DNA from: a virus
Strand: one strand, 5' to 3'
DNA length: 44,620 nucleotides
Virus record (IMG/VR): IMGVR_UViG_3300027739_000016
Location: 1 to 44,620 of that record
Both the position numbers and the translations under genes were made by a program. This document shows, piece by piece, positions 1-5,908 of the stretch (position 1 is the first letter of the stretch; the number at the start of each line of letters is the position of its first letter). The notes beneath the pieces are model-generated. The model did not search any database and was not told the origin of the DNA. It worked only from the letters and a program-made list of their open reading frames with translations.

Positions 1-141
1 TCATTTTCGTTTTCGTTTTCTGAATTTTTCAATATTCCGTGACGGCGCCCGAGTTACGCAGGAACGACGACGGGTTTCATGGCCCCCCCCCTAAGTGATT
101 GATAACAAACGGGAATCTCCCGACCCTTCGCGGGTGTCATT
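1..141. repeat. Left copy of 141-bp terminal direct repeat
   Basis: Bases 1-141 recur at 44480-44620 with one difference (base 15 is G here, A at 44494); the last 126 bases match perfectly. It contains a TTTTC(A/G) hexamer run, a run of nine C at 83-91 and a short hairpin ACCC-TTCGC-GGGT near 124-136. Either this is the overlap of a circular or circularly permuted assembly, or a short true terminal repeat. P22-type headful packaging would favour the first. Confidence 0.95.
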
Positions 142-303
142 ATCTCAGAAGGGAGTGTCGGAATACCTTACACATACTCTATCGGGCTAAGTGATTGAAA
201 ACAGGGGATAAGGGCGATGCCTGGGCTGTCTCATAGTGTCGGCACGGCTTACAGTATCAGCCTTGGCTAATACACGAGCAGTCCCGTAAGTCCTTGAAAA
301 GCA
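91..303 (+). repeat. Three spaced copies of a CTAAGTGATTGA-like repeat
   Basis: CTAAGTGATTGATAACA at 91-107, CTAAGTGATTGAAAACA at 187-203 and a looser copy, GTAAGTCCTTGAAAAGCA, at 286-303. They lie 96 and 99 bases apart in the untranslated region before the first gene. The even spacing suggests repeated protein-binding or RNA elements. No function is known to me. Confidence 0.5.
240..258 (+). promoter_or_regulatory. Weaker copy of the GGCACGG promoter-like element
   Basis: CGGCACGGCTTACAGTATC shares 13 of 19 bases with the element at 319-337. It lacks the GC at the expected -12 position, so it is a poor sigma-54 site. It may be a second copy of a phage-specific element. Weak call. Confidence 0.25.
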
Positions 304-318
304 AGGGAAAAACAGGTT

Positions 319-334
319 TGGCACGGTTTATGCT
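319..334 (+). promoter_or_regulatory. Sigma-54-like promoter before the first gene
   Basis: TGGCACGGTTTATGCT has the -24 GG and -12 GC with ten bases between them and differs from TGGCACG-N4-TTGCW by one base. The predicted start is near 345, about 90 bases before gene 438. No sigma-54 activator gene is visible in the phage, so a host activator would be required. A chance match or another kind of site is possible. Confidence 0.4.
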
Positions 335-382
335 ATGTTGTCTGGACTGCCCGCCTTGCGCCTAGCGCACAGAACGGCGGTT

Positions 383-399
383 TTGGCAAGTAGTGCCAA
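383..399. promoter_or_regulatory. TTGGCA-N5-TGCCAA palindrome, copy 1
   Basis: TTGGCAAGTAGTGCCAA is a perfect 6-bp inverted repeat around AGTAG, 39 bases upstream of the start at 438. Closely similar sites occur at 486, 1348, 1751, 3069 and 4702. It could be an operator for a dimeric protein or an RNA hairpin. Confidence 0.6.
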
Positions 400-437
400 G
401 GGCCATGGGCCTAGGTGCATGAACAGGAGTGAAGAAG

Positions 438-1169
438 ATGGCAGTAGCAAGCGCAGCAATCGCGGCAGTCGCAGCAACGGAAACTTTGGCAAGTGGTGCC
501 AACATCGACGGCAAGGTTGTGGTCAATCTCGCGGATGAGTTGCGGGAAGAACAGGCAAAGACACTTGCAAGGAAGGTTGAACTGCTGTCTGGCGTCAAGC
601 AATCGCTTGCAATGGCCGCCGACTACGGGACGGAAAGCAAGGTTGCCGGGCAGGTGGCCGATATGGAAGCCGATAAGGCAGGCTCCCGACTCTATCAGGG
701 CGCGGCAGCGGGGCTTGTCTCGCTGGCAGAAGTCTCTGCAACCCTTGGAGACGTATTCGGATACAAGCCGAAGAAGGACGGGACACCCGGAAAGACGCCC
801 GAAGGACGCGGGGAAGCAATCAGGAAGCGTATCGTCCGGGCAGTATCGGCCTACGAATACGTCACGAATCAAGGCAAGCCCGACTTCTTCGCTGGCCTCC
901 CGATTGAGGAAGTCGAAGCCGTAGTCTATTCCCTGAACGACGGCGGCGTAACGCTATGGACGGCGTATGACAGCTTCGCAGCGATCAAGAAGGAATACAG
1001 CGAGAGGGCCGAACCCTTGCTTAACCCCGACAAGGTTGCCAAGATGGCTGAAACGATCGTATCCGAAGCCGTCACCGGGAAGATTCGCGACGACAAGGTT
1101 TTGCAGGCGGCGTATCTCAACCTACTCGACGCAATCCAGCAGGCATTCGTATTCGAGATCCCTGCCTGA
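438..1169 (+). CDS. Early protein of unknown function (243 aa)
   Basis: First gene of the rightward early block. The start at 438 is chosen for the AGGAG at 425-429; a GTG at 429 is in frame but overlaps that site. The N-terminus is Ala-rich (MAVASAAIAAVAATETLA); it could be a weak signal or membrane-targeting segment but lacks a clear basic n-region. The rest is soluble, helical and charged, with no domain I recognise. The palindrome copy at 486-502 lies inside codons 17-22. First position downstream of the origin-like region suggests an abundant immediate-early product. Confidence 0.85.
   Translation: MAVASAAIAAVAATETLASGANIDGKVVVNLADELREEQAKTLARKVELLSGVKQSLAMAADYGTESKVAGQVADMEADKAGSRLYQGAAAGLVSLAEVSATLGDVFGYKPKKDGTPGKTPEGRGEAIRKRIVRAVSAYEYVTNQGKPDFFAGLPIEEVEAVVYSLNDGGVTLWTAYDSFAAIKKEYSERAEPLLNPDKVAKMAETIVSEAVTGKIRDDKVLQAAYLNLLDAIQQAFVFEIPA
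486..502. promoter_or_regulatory. TTGGCA-N5-TGCCAA palindrome, copy 2 (inside gene 438)
   Basis: TTGGCAAGTGGTGCCAA, one base different from copies at 383 and 1348, begins 48 bases into the coding sequence and is read as L-A-S-G-A-N. The reading register is the same as in the other copies that lie in open frames. Confidence 0.55.
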
Positions 1170-1233
1170 TCGTCACCGGACGGGGGGTGAAAGCCCCCCT
1201 TCCATCCATCCGTCCATCCGGAAGTGATCTATC

Positions 1234-1458
1234 ATGATGACGCCCGACTCCTATGACGCAGAAGTCTTTGACTTCGAGGAAGCCTGCCTCTCAACCCCGT
1301 CCGAGGCATGGGACTGTGCCCTTGATCCCGAGGCGTTCCAACCGTCTTTGGCAAGTAGTGCCAAGATTCCTGAAGACCCCGACGGTCCGGAGTCTGACGA
1401 CTGGCAGCCTGTCGTCCAAGACAGGTTCGGTGACCGGCTCGTCTCGATCCGTTACTGA
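1234..1458 (+). CDS. Small acidic early protein (74 aa)
   Basis: Strongly acidic, with Asp and Glu throughout and a C-terminal DRLVSIRY. Starts at ATGATG after GGAAGTGAT; the second ATG (1237) is equally possible. Codons 39-44 coincide with the palindrome at 1348 and read L-A-S-S-A-K. No recognised family. Small acidic early phage proteins often act as DNA mimics or inhibitors of host proteins, but nothing here proves that. Confidence 0.7.
   Translation: MMTPDSYDAEVFDFEEACLSTPSEAWDCALDPEAFQPSLASSAKIPEDPDGPESDDWQPVVQDRFGDRLVSIRY
1348..1364. promoter_or_regulatory. TTGGCA-N5-TGCCAA palindrome, copy 3 (inside gene 1234)
   Basis: TTGGCAAGTAGTGCCAA, identical to the copy at 383. Its presence inside a reading frame argues against a simple core promoter element and for a mobile or tolerated binding site. 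Confidence 0.6.
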
Positions 1459-1469
1459 AGGGGAGGAAT

Positions 1470-1739
1470 ATGAAGAACAACCACGACATGTTCGCGTCCC
1501 GTGGCGACCGTTGGGACACGGCAGACCGTGACGACGGGAAGGGGTTGCCGGATCTCGACAGGTATCTAGAGGCGACAAAGAATCCCAAGGCCGACGAACG
1601 GAGGAAGGCTGTCGGACTCATGCCCTCGGCCAAGAAGGTTCTTGAAGCCAACGTCGCGACTATCGCAGGAAGGAAACCTCTCAACACCATCGAGAAGATG
1701 CGTCAGCGGATGCTGAACGCGAAGTATAAGGCCCGTTAG
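1470..1739 (+). CDS. Small basic early protein (89 aa)
   Basis: Starts 11 bases after the stop of gene 1234, with GGGGAGG directly upstream of the ATG. The C-terminal half is Lys/Arg-rich and helical (NTIEKMRQRMLNAKYKAR), so nucleic-acid or protein binding is plausible. No recognised domain. Confidence 0.75.
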   Translation: MKNNHDMFASRGDRWDTADRDDGKGLPDLDRYLEATKNPKADERRKAVGLMPSAKKVLEANVATIAGRKPLNTIEKMRQRMLNAKYKAR

Positions 1740-1750
1740 GGCCCTTGTGT

Positions 1751-1767
1751 CTGGCAAGTAGTGCCAA
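1751..1767. promoter_or_regulatory. Palindrome copy 4 before gene 1793
   Basis: CTGGCAAGTAGTGCCAA keeps five pairs of the inverted repeat and the AGTAG centre. It lies in the 53-base gap between genes 1470 and 1793. A TTG at 1745 would read through it in frame with gene 1793, again as L-A-S-S-A-K. Confidence 0.55.
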
Positions 1768-1792
1768 GACGCCCGGAACAGAAAGGAATAAA

Positions 1793-1969
1793 ATGCGCAC
1801 CTTCATCAACAAGTATCGGACGATCATCTTCGCCGTCGTTGTAGCCAGCTTCGTAGGACATTGGCTCGGGGCCAACCTAGGCCCTTGGGGAATCGTCCTT
1901 GCGGCCTTCTTCGGGACCCTGCTCGGCCTCGTTGCCGGCCTGATCGACCTAGAGCGGGAGGGCTTCTGA
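1793..1969 (+). CDS. Small membrane protein (58 aa)
   Basis: ATG at 1793 follows GAAAGGAA. After a short basic N-terminus (MRTFINKYR) come two hydrophobic stretches, about residues 11-25 and 29-50, with Gly and Pro between them, so one or two membrane spans are likely. It ends LIDLEREGF. Its TGA overlaps the ATG of the next gene. Function unknown; a superinfection-exclusion or host-membrane role is only a guess. Confidence 0.75.
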   Translation: MRTFINKYRTIIFAVVVASFVGHWLGANLGPWGIVLAAFFGTLLGLVAGLIDLEREGF

Positions 1970-2394
1970 TGGACCCCGTGACGAAGGAAAGGCTGCGGAT
2001 CATCTCCCTCGTAGACAGGGGTTTTGGCGGTTATGGCGTCAAGCAGAATCTCCTTCCGCTCGTCGAGAAACCACCGAAGAACGAGACGATGGTGAACCAC
2101 TGTGGCGTCGCCGTCTCTAAGAAGGCGATACGGCAGGCGCTGGAAGAGGCAGGGATGGCTTCGAAAGAGTGTCAAGCCTTCTCTTGTCCCCAGAACTTCC
2201 CGGGGATCTTTGCATTCGCGAAGTATCTTGACAGGCAGTCAATACCCCTCTTCACCCCGGCGGAAGAAAAGGCGCTCCAAGCCTGCGAAATATTGTCATG
2301 GGAGTCTCTTGCCCAGGAAGTCCGGGGCAGAGTCCGGTTGAGTGAACGCTGTCAAAAGGTTTTTGACAGGCTCGTGGCGCTGTTTGAAGACTGA
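1969..2394 (+). CDS. Conserved-looking early protein of unknown function (141 aa)
   Basis: Starts at the TGATG overlap with the membrane protein gene, so it is translationally coupled. The product is soluble and mixed-charge, with Cys near residues 45, 64, 69 and 102 that do not form an obvious zinc site. The C-terminal 40 residues look helical. No family recognised. Confidence 0.8.
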   Translation: MDPVTKERLRIISLVDRGFGGYGVKQNLLPLVEKPPKNETMVNHCGVAVSKKAIRQALEEAGMASKECQAFSCPQNFPGIFAFAKYLDRQSIPLFTPAEEKALQACEILSWESLAQEVRGRVRLSERCQKVFDRLVALFED

Positions 2395-2463
2395 AGAAGA
2401 CCAAGGAGGTTGCTATCGAAAACCGAGAATATCTCGAATACAAGGCTTTTGAGGAAGGGAACT

Positions 2464-2652
2464 ATGGACAAGATACTCTTTGTCTCTCTCGGGACGATCG
2501 TCGGACTGATCTCGATCGCCCATGCAACCCGGGTGTTTGTCCAGTGGCTGGACTCGAAGGTTCCTGACACCTCGGCTCTGGTGACGATCCCGATCCTCCT
2601 CCTCGGGGCCTATGTCCTCATCGACTTCGCATACAGGGAGTTCACGACATGA
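2464..2652 (+). CDS. Small two-span membrane protein (62 aa)
   Basis: ATG at 2464 follows GAGGAAGG. Two hydrophobic segments (about residues 4-22 and 39-56) flank a short polar loop, with an acidic/aromatic C-terminus. It overlaps the next gene by four bases (ATGA). A perfect AAGGAGG at 2403-2409 sits too far upstream to serve this start. It may serve a TTG/ATC-initiated leader or be left from one. Confidence 0.7.
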   Translation: MDKILFVSLGTIVGLISIAHATRVFVQWLDSKVPDTSALVTIPILLLGAYVLIDFAYREFTT

Positions 2653-3131
2653 AGAAAGACGACATCCTCTTCGTATACGGGACGCTTCGTCTCGGTGAAT
2701 ACGCCGATCTATCACGAATGCACCCAGGGAAGGTGGAGTTCCTGTCTACCGACTGCATCAACGGGTCGCTCTACGCCCTCGGCCATTATCCGGGGGTCAA
2801 GTATCTCCGGACGTCCGAAGGCTTCAAGCCCTCGTTCCCCGTCGTCCACGGCGATCTCTTCCGGATCCTCGATCCGTCTGTCGTCGGCGCCATCGACATG
2901 TATGAAGGCCACCCGAATCTCTTCACGAGGATCGCGGCCAAGACGGCCCTCGGCTACGACGTCTTCGTCTACGACTATCCGCATGTCGTCAGGAACCAGC
3001 CGCTTATCGAGTCCGGCGACTGGACGACCTACATGATCCCGGAGACCCCGGCCAGGAAGGCCCCGGACTTGGCACCACTGGCCAAAGACGTCATCGAGGC
3101 CAAGACGTCGCAGACAGAAGGAGTCGGCTGA
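2649..3131 (+). CDS. AIG2/gamma-glutamylcyclotransferase-like enzyme (160 aa)
   Basis: GGCT-fold proteins convert gamma-glutamyl-amine linkages to 5-oxoproline plus free amine. The family signature FVYGTLR is at residues 8-14, the loop Y-A-L-G-H-Y-P-G follows, and Glu86 in DMYEGHP sits where the catalytic acid of GGCTs lies. The length is typical. It is the first enzyme of a run that includes two amidotransferases, two amidoligases and an ATP-grasp protein, so a role in trimming or cyclising a gamma-glutamyl or isopeptide product is likely. The actual substrate is unknown. A palindrome copy overlaps its last 20 codons. Confidence 0.88.
   Translation: MKKDDILFVYGTLRLGEYADLSRMHPGKVEFLSTDCINGSLYALGHYPGVKYLRTSEGFKPSFPVVHGDLFRILDPSVVGAIDMYEGHPNLFTRIAAKTALGYDVFVYDYPHVVRNQPLIESGDWTTYMIPETPARKAPDLAPLAKDVIEAKTSQTEGVG
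3069..3085. promoter_or_regulatory. Degenerate palindrome copy 5 (end of GGCT gene)
   Basis: TTGGCACCACTGGCCAA keeps TTGGC-N7-GCCAA with the same 17-bp span as the other copies, 46 bases before the start at 3131. It is read as L-A-P-L-A-K in the same register as the LASSAK copies. Confidence 0.4.
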
Positions 3132-3580
3132 TGCTGCAACTTGTGAATCACGGTGGAAAATGCTGCGGGATCAAGATTATCTACGGCTTCAAAGGGGGCC
3201 CTGAAGAACCGGAGCCTGCCGTCGCGGGGACGGCCTCTCCGTGCAACGAAGACGCATACGGGGCTGAAGTATCCTCTTCCCTCTCCTTCTACAACGAAGA
3301 GGCCCCCAAGGAGACGACACTCCGGCGACTCGATCGGTATCTCAAATACGTCAAGCGACGCCGGCCTTCTCACCTGATCGAGATCGTCCTCTCGTCGATG
3401 CGAGTCTGGAGGAATGTCGCGGGAGAAGACCCCTGTCTCATCCAACAAAACGACCTATGGGGCCCTCTTGTCGTAGAACGGGGGTTCTCCCTTGTGTCTA
3501 CTTTCACGAACAGTAACAGCAACAACACCTGTTACGTCTACCACAAGATCCTCGAGAAGGAAGGGAAGAAGGCGCCGTGA
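3131..3580 (+). CDS. Unknown protein of the amidoligase cluster (149 aa)
   Basis: Coupled to the GGCT gene by a TGATG overlap. The soluble product contains YGAEVSSSLSFYNE, a basic middle (RYLKYVKRRRPSH) and a C-terminal TFTNSNSNNTCYVYHK. The arrangement of beta-strand-like and helical parts loosely recalls an N-acyltransferase, but I cannot see an acetyl-CoA motif and do not assign one. Tight linkage to the peptide-modifying enzymes suggests a substrate or accessory role. Confidence 0.8.
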   Translation: MLQLVNHGGKCCGIKIIYGFKGGPEEPEPAVAGTASPCNEDAYGAEVSSSLSFYNEEAPKETTLRRLDRYLKYVKRRRPSHLIEIVLSSMRVWRNVAGEDPCLIQQNDLWGPLVVERGFSLVSTFTNSNSNNTCYVYHKILEKEGKKAP

Positions 3581-3623
3581 CAGCGGCATGAGTGCCAAGT
3601 AGTCAACAACTCAGGAGATTAAA

Positions 3624-4442
3624 ATGGAATTCCTTCGTTTCGGTTCGTCGATCCCCGGCTCGTATTGGGGCTGCTGTGCCGCCGACATCATCCAGAACTT
3701 CAAGGTCGCCCCCGACGCCAAGGCCTCGATCCAGCTCGTATCGGGTGACGGCGGCGGCCCCTTGATGCACAAGGACGACACGACCGAGCGTGCGTTCGTC
3801 GGCATGACCTACCGGGAGATCTTCGAGGAGCGTCTCCGTATCGGGACCTTCTCTTCCCGCGACATGCCGAACCACGCCTTCTTCGCGATCCTGACGGAGT
3901 CCCAGGTGTCTCACTCTCCCGGCAAGGACTGGTTGAAGATCTTGAAGGAGAACGGATTCGAATTCATCCGGACTGTCGACAACTCCGTCTACACCGGCGA
4001 GGCAGTCCCGCCTCCTGAAGGGTTCCAGGGTTCGCCGCACAAGAACCACGTCTTCGCCCTGTTTCGTAACATCGGCAACGGCGCCGTCAAGGACGCATTC
4101 ACCCCGCCGAAGGGTTGGACGGATCTTCCGGACGTGGTTCCTGAGGCGTGGCAGGAGCTTCCGGAAAAACGCCGTAAGGAACTGACGAAGGGGCAGAAGG
4201 CTGCCCAGCACGGCCTCTGGACGGCCCACGGGCCGACCAAGATCGTCAAGGAGTCTGAAGTCGTGGCGGCAGGCGCCCCTGTCATCCTCGCGGGTCTGCG
4301 CTCCGAAAACCCGCAGGAGCCCAAGGTTCTTCGGGACAACAGGATCGTGGTGAAGAAGGCCACGGAGAAGATGCCCGCCAAGAAGGCAGCGGTTCCTTCC
4401 TGCTTCGCGAAGCCCGTCGCGCCGGCTCCGGTCGCCGCCTGA
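3624..4442 (+). CDS. Unknown protein of the amidoligase cluster (272 aa)
   Basis: ATG at 3624 has AGGAG seven bases upstream. The N-terminus, MEFLRFGSSIPGSYWGCCA, carries paired Cys and looks conserved. The centre is acidic/aromatic, and the last 60 residues are a low-complexity Lys/Ala/Pro-rich tail ending APVAA. No catalytic motif recognised. It lies between the GGCT and amidotransferase genes, so it may be part of the same modification machine. Confidence 0.82.
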   Translation: MEFLRFGSSIPGSYWGCCAADIIQNFKVAPDAKASIQLVSGDGGGPLMHKDDTTERAFVGMTYREIFEERLRIGTFSSRDMPNHAFFAILTESQVSHSPGKDWLKILKENGFEFIRTVDNSVYTGEAVPPPEGFQGSPHKNHVFALFRNIGNGAVKDAFTPPKGWTDLPDVVPEAWQELPEKRRKELTKGQKAAQHGLWTAHGPTKIVKESEVVAAGAPVILAGLRSENPQEPKVLRDNRIVVKKATEKMPAKKAAVPSCFAKPVAPAPVAA

Positions 4443-4649
4443 TCTCCTCGATCCTTGATCTATCATCGTGCCCCGAGGCGCTATAAGAGGGGTTCGACTC
4501 CTCTCACCGTCTGGGTTCATGACCCAAAGGGAGTGTTTGGCAATGCAACGTCGTAAGGCTCGTTGTCCCAAGGCGCGTAAGGCATCCAGCCTCCACCGAC
4601 CCTCTCCTTGCGGAAAAGGAAGGGCCACCGGAGACGGGTGCGGCACGAA

Positions 4650-4694
4650 GGGGGGTGGTGAAGGTGGGAAACCGTTGAATCCAAACCACCCCCC
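4650..4694 (+). other. 10-bp GC-rich inverted repeat (RNA hairpin candidate)
   Basis: GGGGGGTGGT at 4650-4659 pairs perfectly with ACCACCCCCC at 4685-4694 across a 25-base loop. It lies 50 bases before gene 4744 and just before the palindrome at 4702. No T-tract follows, so it is not a simple terminator. A leader structure controlling the amidotransferase genes is possible. Confidence 0.45.
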
Positions 4695-4701
4695 ACTGAT
4701 T

Positions 4702-4718
4702 TTGGCAAGACTTGCCAG
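4702..4718. promoter_or_regulatory. Palindrome copy 6 before gene 4744
   Basis: TTGGCAAGACTTGCCAG contains the perfect 7-bp inverted repeat TGGCAAG-A-CTTGCCA and matches the TTGGCA-N5-TGCCA form of the early-region family. It is 26 bases upstream of the next start. Confidence 0.5.
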
Positions 4719-4743
4719 GAGGCGTAAAAGAGAGACAAAGATC

Positions 4744-4944
4744 ATGTCTATCGACAGCCGGATGTATACGGCACTTCGAGCATACTACCTCGGGTATGAC
4801 GTCGAGGCGTTTTCAACCCTCCGAGGCGTGATAAGGGACGTCGTGAAAGACGATGTTATTCAGGAGGCTCCCAGTGGGGAAGAGAAGCAGGAACCGACGG
4901 GCTCGGATGAAGAAGGAGAATGCTATGTCCACTACCTCATGTAG
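4744..4944 (+). CDS. Small acidic protein (66 aa)
   Basis: ATG at 4744 follows AGAGAGACAAAG. The N-terminal half is helical (MYTALRAYYLGYDVEAFSTL); the C-terminal half is acidic and Gln/Gly-rich. It overlaps the start of the class I amidotransferase by 20 bases, suggesting coupled translation. No family recognised. Confidence 0.72.
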   Translation: MSIDSRMYTALRAYYLGYDVEAFSTLRGVIRDVVKDDVIQEAPSGEEKQEPTGSDEEGECYVHYLM

Positions 4945-5908
4945 CGGGTCGAATCCCCTTGGCGCGGGAAAAGTAGCCTCTGGCGCGCTTGGCGCGGCCT
5001 CTGGCGCGGGTAACCCCCCGTCCGACAACGTCTCTGGCGCGCAAAAGAACCCTCTTGGCGCCCAAAATGAGGTCCTTGGCGCGATGACGAATATCGTCCC
5101 TTTGTCGGCACTCAACGTATCCGCCCGCGGCGGCAACAGAAGGAAGGTCATTTTGGTCCAAGACTCCCACCTCTCCTACCCCGAAATGTATCTCGAGGTC
5201 TACGTCCACGGCGACCAGTTCGAACAGCGTGCGTTTGCCGAGATGTTCGTCCGATCCAAATGCACCCGAGCGGACACCCCCGAAGAGGCGGACATCGTCG
5301 TCTTCACAGGAGGACACGACGTCAACCCGGCGCTCTACAACGAGGAGAAGCATTTCAGCACATCGTTCTCCGACGGGCGTGACACGTCAGACATCCTGAT
5401 GTATCAGCGTTGCGTCGAACAGGGTATCCCGATGTTTGGTGTCTGCCGCGGCGCACAGTTCCTTCATGTCATGAATGGCGGAAAGCTTTTCCAGGACGTT
5501 GACGCCCATAACGGCGCCCATGCGATCTACGACCGTAGGACGAAGAACGTGATCCAGAACGTGTCGTCGGTCCATCACCAAGCCTGTCGTCCGAACACCG
5601 AAGGCGGCATGGAGATCCTTGCGACGACGTCGAAGTCTCGTGTCAGGGCTTTGAACAACCTCGACGTCGAGACCGGCCAGAGCCAGGATATCGAGGCCTA
5701 CTTCTACCGCGACACCTGCTGCCTAGGTGTCCAGGGGCATCCGGAGTATCGAAACTACAACGCGTATACGAAGTGGTGTCTCGACCAGATCAACGATCTC
5801 ATCGTCTGCAACCCTGACACCGACTGGCAGGGAGGACGACGGCGTGTCAAGGACGACCTCGTCAAGCAACGTGCCGCCGGATGGGCGGCAAAGAAGGAGA
5901 AAGTCTGA
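4925..5908 (+). CDS. Class I glutamine amidotransferase / gamma-glutamyl hydrolase-like (peptidase C26, 327 aa)
   Basis: The catalytic triad is visible: Cys174 in GVCRGAQ, His272 and Glu274 in GHPEY, with FTGGHDVNPALY before it, as in PuuD-type gamma-glutamyl-GABA hydrolases. Such enzymes hydrolyse gamma-glutamyl amides. The ATG at 4925 follows AAGGAG; an in-frame ATG at 4907 lacks a site. Residues 10-56 are an odd extension made of repeated L-G-A and S-G-A units, encoded by repeated CTTGGCGC / TCTGGCGC DNA; the enzyme proper starts near residue 72. It is coupled to the class II amidotransferase, so the two may act on one glutamyl substrate. Fold confidence is high, substrate unknown. Confidence 0.9.
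   Translation: MSTTSCSGSNPLGAGKVASGALGAASGAGNPPSDNVSGAQKNPLGAQNEVLGAMTNIVPLSALNVSARGGNRRKVILVQDSHLSYPEMYLEVYVHGDQFEQRAFAEMFVRSKCTRADTPEEADIVVFTGGHDVNPALYNEEKHFSTSFSDGRDTSDILMYQRCVEQGIPMFGVCRGAQFLHVMNGGKLFQDVDAHNGAHAIYDRRTKNVIQNVSSVHHQACRPNTEGGMEILATTSKSRVRALNNLDVETGQSQDIEAYFYRDTCCLGVQGHPEYRNYNAYTKWCLDQINDLIVCNPDTDWQGGRRRVKDDLVKQRAAGWAAKKEKV
4960..5085 (+). repeat. Degenerate TTGGCGCG / TCTGGCGCG repeat array
   Basis: Seven copies of a (T/C)TGGCGC(G/C) unit at irregular spacing encode the L-G-A and S-G-A repeats at the N-terminus of the amidotransferase. Unit count and spacing vary, which suggests slippage or recombination growth. Its TTGGC core resembles the half-site of the early palindromes; this may be chance. 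Confidence 0.6.

Larger units (their letters stand above)
4443..4743 (+). other. Non-coding gap with tRNA-like T-arm and hairpins
   Basis: Unusually long gap for this genome. At 4487-4503 is AGGGG-TTCGACT-CCTCT, which folds as a tRNA T-arm with the TTCGA loop, but no matching acceptor or anticodon arm is found, so it is at most a remnant. TGGGT-TCATG-ACCCA forms a hairpin at about 4513-4527. A third hairpin is listed at 4650-4694. An in-frame GTG at 4468 would extend gene 4744 through all of this; the Arg/Gly/Pro-rich translation argues against it. Confidence 0.5.

Noticed and set aside
335-538. 67-aa ORF starting just after the sigma-54-like element
   Set aside because: Arg/Ser/Gly-rich, overlaps gene 438, and no Shine-Dalgarno before the ATG.
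4443-4540. tRNA gene suggested by the T-arm AGGGG-TTCGACT-CCTCT
   Set aside because: No acceptor partner for CACCGTC, no anticodon arm at the right distance and no CCA; only a T-arm-like hairpin remains.
4468-4743. In-frame upstream extension of gene 4744
   Set aside because: The translation is Arg/Gly/Pro-rich low complexity and runs through hairpins and a palindrome; the ATG at 4744 is sufficient.
3603-4745. 380-codon minus-strand ORF opposite gene 3624
   Set aside because: Antisense shadow rich in Arg, Gly, Leu and Asp; gene 3624 on the plus strand has the SD, context and composition.
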